A stretch of 33,102 nucleotides of DNA from CAZVAR01 sp964625225 (lineage in GTDB: Bacteria; Pseudomonadota; Alphaproteobacteria; JAJUGE01), in the NCBI GenBank assembly GCA_964625225.1, contig CAZVAR010000021.1, forward strand, positions 1-33,102, given 5' to 3'. Both the position numbers and the translations under genes were made by a program. This document shows, in pieces, positions 32,222-33,102 of this stretch. A model generated the notes under the pieces. That model did not search any database. It had not been told where the DNA came from and saw nothing but the letters and a program-made list of their open reading frames with translations. Positions within the stretch are counted from its first letter, which is position 1; each line of letters begins with the position of its first letter.

Positions 32222-33102
32222 TCATTTTCGTCCGCGGGGCCAGAGCGAAAACCCCTTCTTGGTGCGCTTGACGCCGACGATGCTCGTCGTCAGGCCCGTC
32301 AGGGCGACGCTCGCGGGCGACTTGCGGGTGGTCGGCAGAGGGATGCCGAGATTGGCGGCCTTCGCTGCACCCTTCTCGTCGAGAGGCACGAGATGGTCGA
32401 TCTGCCCGTCCAGGCCCTTTTCGAACTCGGCCTTTGTCAGCTGGCCCTTACGGCCGGAGCCGACCAGGTTGGCAACGATACTGACCTTGCCGGCACAGCC
32501 GGCGGTCTTGAAGAACCGCCGCAGCCGGTTGGTATCGCGAAGGCTCGCCAGTGACAGATCGCAGACGACGACGAGCTCGCTTGCCATCGTCAGCAGATCC
32601 GGATGTGCGACCGCGAGCCGGCCTGGAAGATCGACGAAGACGTAGTCGAACTTCGGCGTCAGCGCGCCGATCAACTTCAGAACAGCGTGGGAGTCGTAGC
32701 TCGGTGCCTCGTCGAACGGCTCCTCCCCGCCCAGGATTGATAGCCGCTCGCCCGAGGTTACGATCGCCCGTTCGAGAAATAGGTCGTCGATGCGATCGGG
32801 ATCGCTGAGCGCTTCCCGTAACCCGGCGCTCGGTTCCAGGTCGAGCGAGAGTGCAATGGTCCCGAACTGCAGATCGAGATCCACGAGCGCCACTTGGCGT
32901 CCGAAGCTGTTGGCCGTGATCCATGCACAGCTTGTCGCAAGCGTGCTGGTTCCCACACCGCCCCGCGCCCCCGTGAAGACGATCAGCCGTCCCGCGGTCC
33001 GCTGGCCCTGGGTCGGGCCGGCCTCCGCCTTCGACAGCGCTTCCCGGACCGCCTCGCTCGTTATCGGCTTCAGCAAGTAATCCGCGGCACCGACCGACAG
33101 CA
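32222..33102 (-). CDS. cpaE: TadZ/CpaE-like pilus localisation ATPase (5' end outside window)
   Basis: CpaE/TadZ proteins are MinD/ParA-like ATPases that place the Tad pilus machine at the cell pole. The frame is open to the window edge; the visible 5' end (LSVGAADYLLKPITSEAV) is the end of the receiver-like N-terminal domain. The ATPase domain then starts LIVFTGARGGVGTSTLATSCA, which is a deviant Walker A with Arg where MinD-type proteins have the signature Lys and Thr in place of the second Lys. DLDLQFGT and DYVFVDLPG are the following switch and Walker B motifs. The gene ends 10 bases before tadA, so they form one operon. Confidence 0.92.
   Translation of the reverse strand, partial: LSVGAADYLLKPITSEAVREALSKAEAGPTQGQRTAGRLIVFTGARGGVGTSTLATSCAWITANSFGRQVALVDLDLQFGTIALSLDLEPSAGLREALSDPDRIDDLFLERAIVTSGERLSILGGEEPFDEAPSYDSHAVLKLIGALTPKFDYVFVDLPGRLAVAHPDLLTMASELVVVCDLSLASLRDTNRLRRFFKTAGCAGKVSIVANLVGSGRKGQLTKAEFEKGLDGQIDHLVPLDEKGAAKAANLGIPLPTTRKSPASVALTGLTTSIVGVKRTKKGFSLWPRGRK

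Noticed and set aside
1..33102. CRISPR array, tRNA, rRNA, insertion sequence or prophage genes
   Set aside because: No direct-repeat spacer pattern, cloverleaf, transposase or phage-type gene was seen on either strand.

Overview
The window is about 33 kb of GC-rich chromosomal DNA with tightly packed genes and mostly short intergenic gaps. Gene content (SUF operon with a NifU-type scaffold, DUF2336 protein, TRAP transporter, Tad/Flp pilus genes, LuxO-like sigma-54 regulator) points to an alphaproteobacterium, most likely a free-living Rhodospirillales-type organism. That placement is an inference from gene content, not from a marker gene. No rRNA, tRNA, insertion sequence, integrase or CRISPR array was seen.

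Region 1 (1-8670) is an iron and Fe-S region. A SUF operon on the plus strand reads sufB (3' part only), sufC, sufD, sufS, sufU, a SufT/MIP18-type gene and sufA. It is followed by a periplasmic ferric-iron binding protein with a candidate iron-responsive operator. The matching iron permease is on the minus strand, and bacterioferritin follows. Together these genes cover iron import, storage and cluster assembly.

Region 2 (8786-16322) holds regulators and a few enzymes. A LuxR/NarL-type regulator with a degenerate receiver lies downstream of a gene for a LuxO-like sigma-54 activator. Between them is a consensus-quality -24/-12 promoter that should drive the LuxR-type gene. Next come isovaleryl-CoA dehydrogenase, a short-chain dehydrogenase, a soluble PAS histidine kinase and a DUF2336 protein.

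Region 3 (16322-27391) is an accessory catabolic region of single genes in mixed orientation: an unrecognised protein made of two copies of one domain, a mandelate-racemase-type enzyme, a ThDP-dependent decarboxylase/lyase-like enzyme, a TauD-type dioxygenase, a short gene resembling the start of a fumarylacetoacetate hydrolase-family protein, maleylacetoacetate isomerase, a 3-hydroxyisobutyrate-dehydrogenase-type reductase, a DUF1445 protein and a complete DctPQM TRAP transporter. The mix suggests uptake and breakdown of an organic (hydroxy)acid whose identity cannot be read from sequence. A five-tract C-rich array phased at about 10.5 bp sits at the start of the truncated hydrolase-like gene.

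Region 4 (27703-33102) is part of a Tad/Flp pilus locus: a TadD-like TPR lipoprotein on the plus strand, converging across a strong bidirectional terminator on tadC, tadB, tadA/cpaF (with a duplicated N-terminal domain) and tadZ/cpaE, which runs off the window edge.
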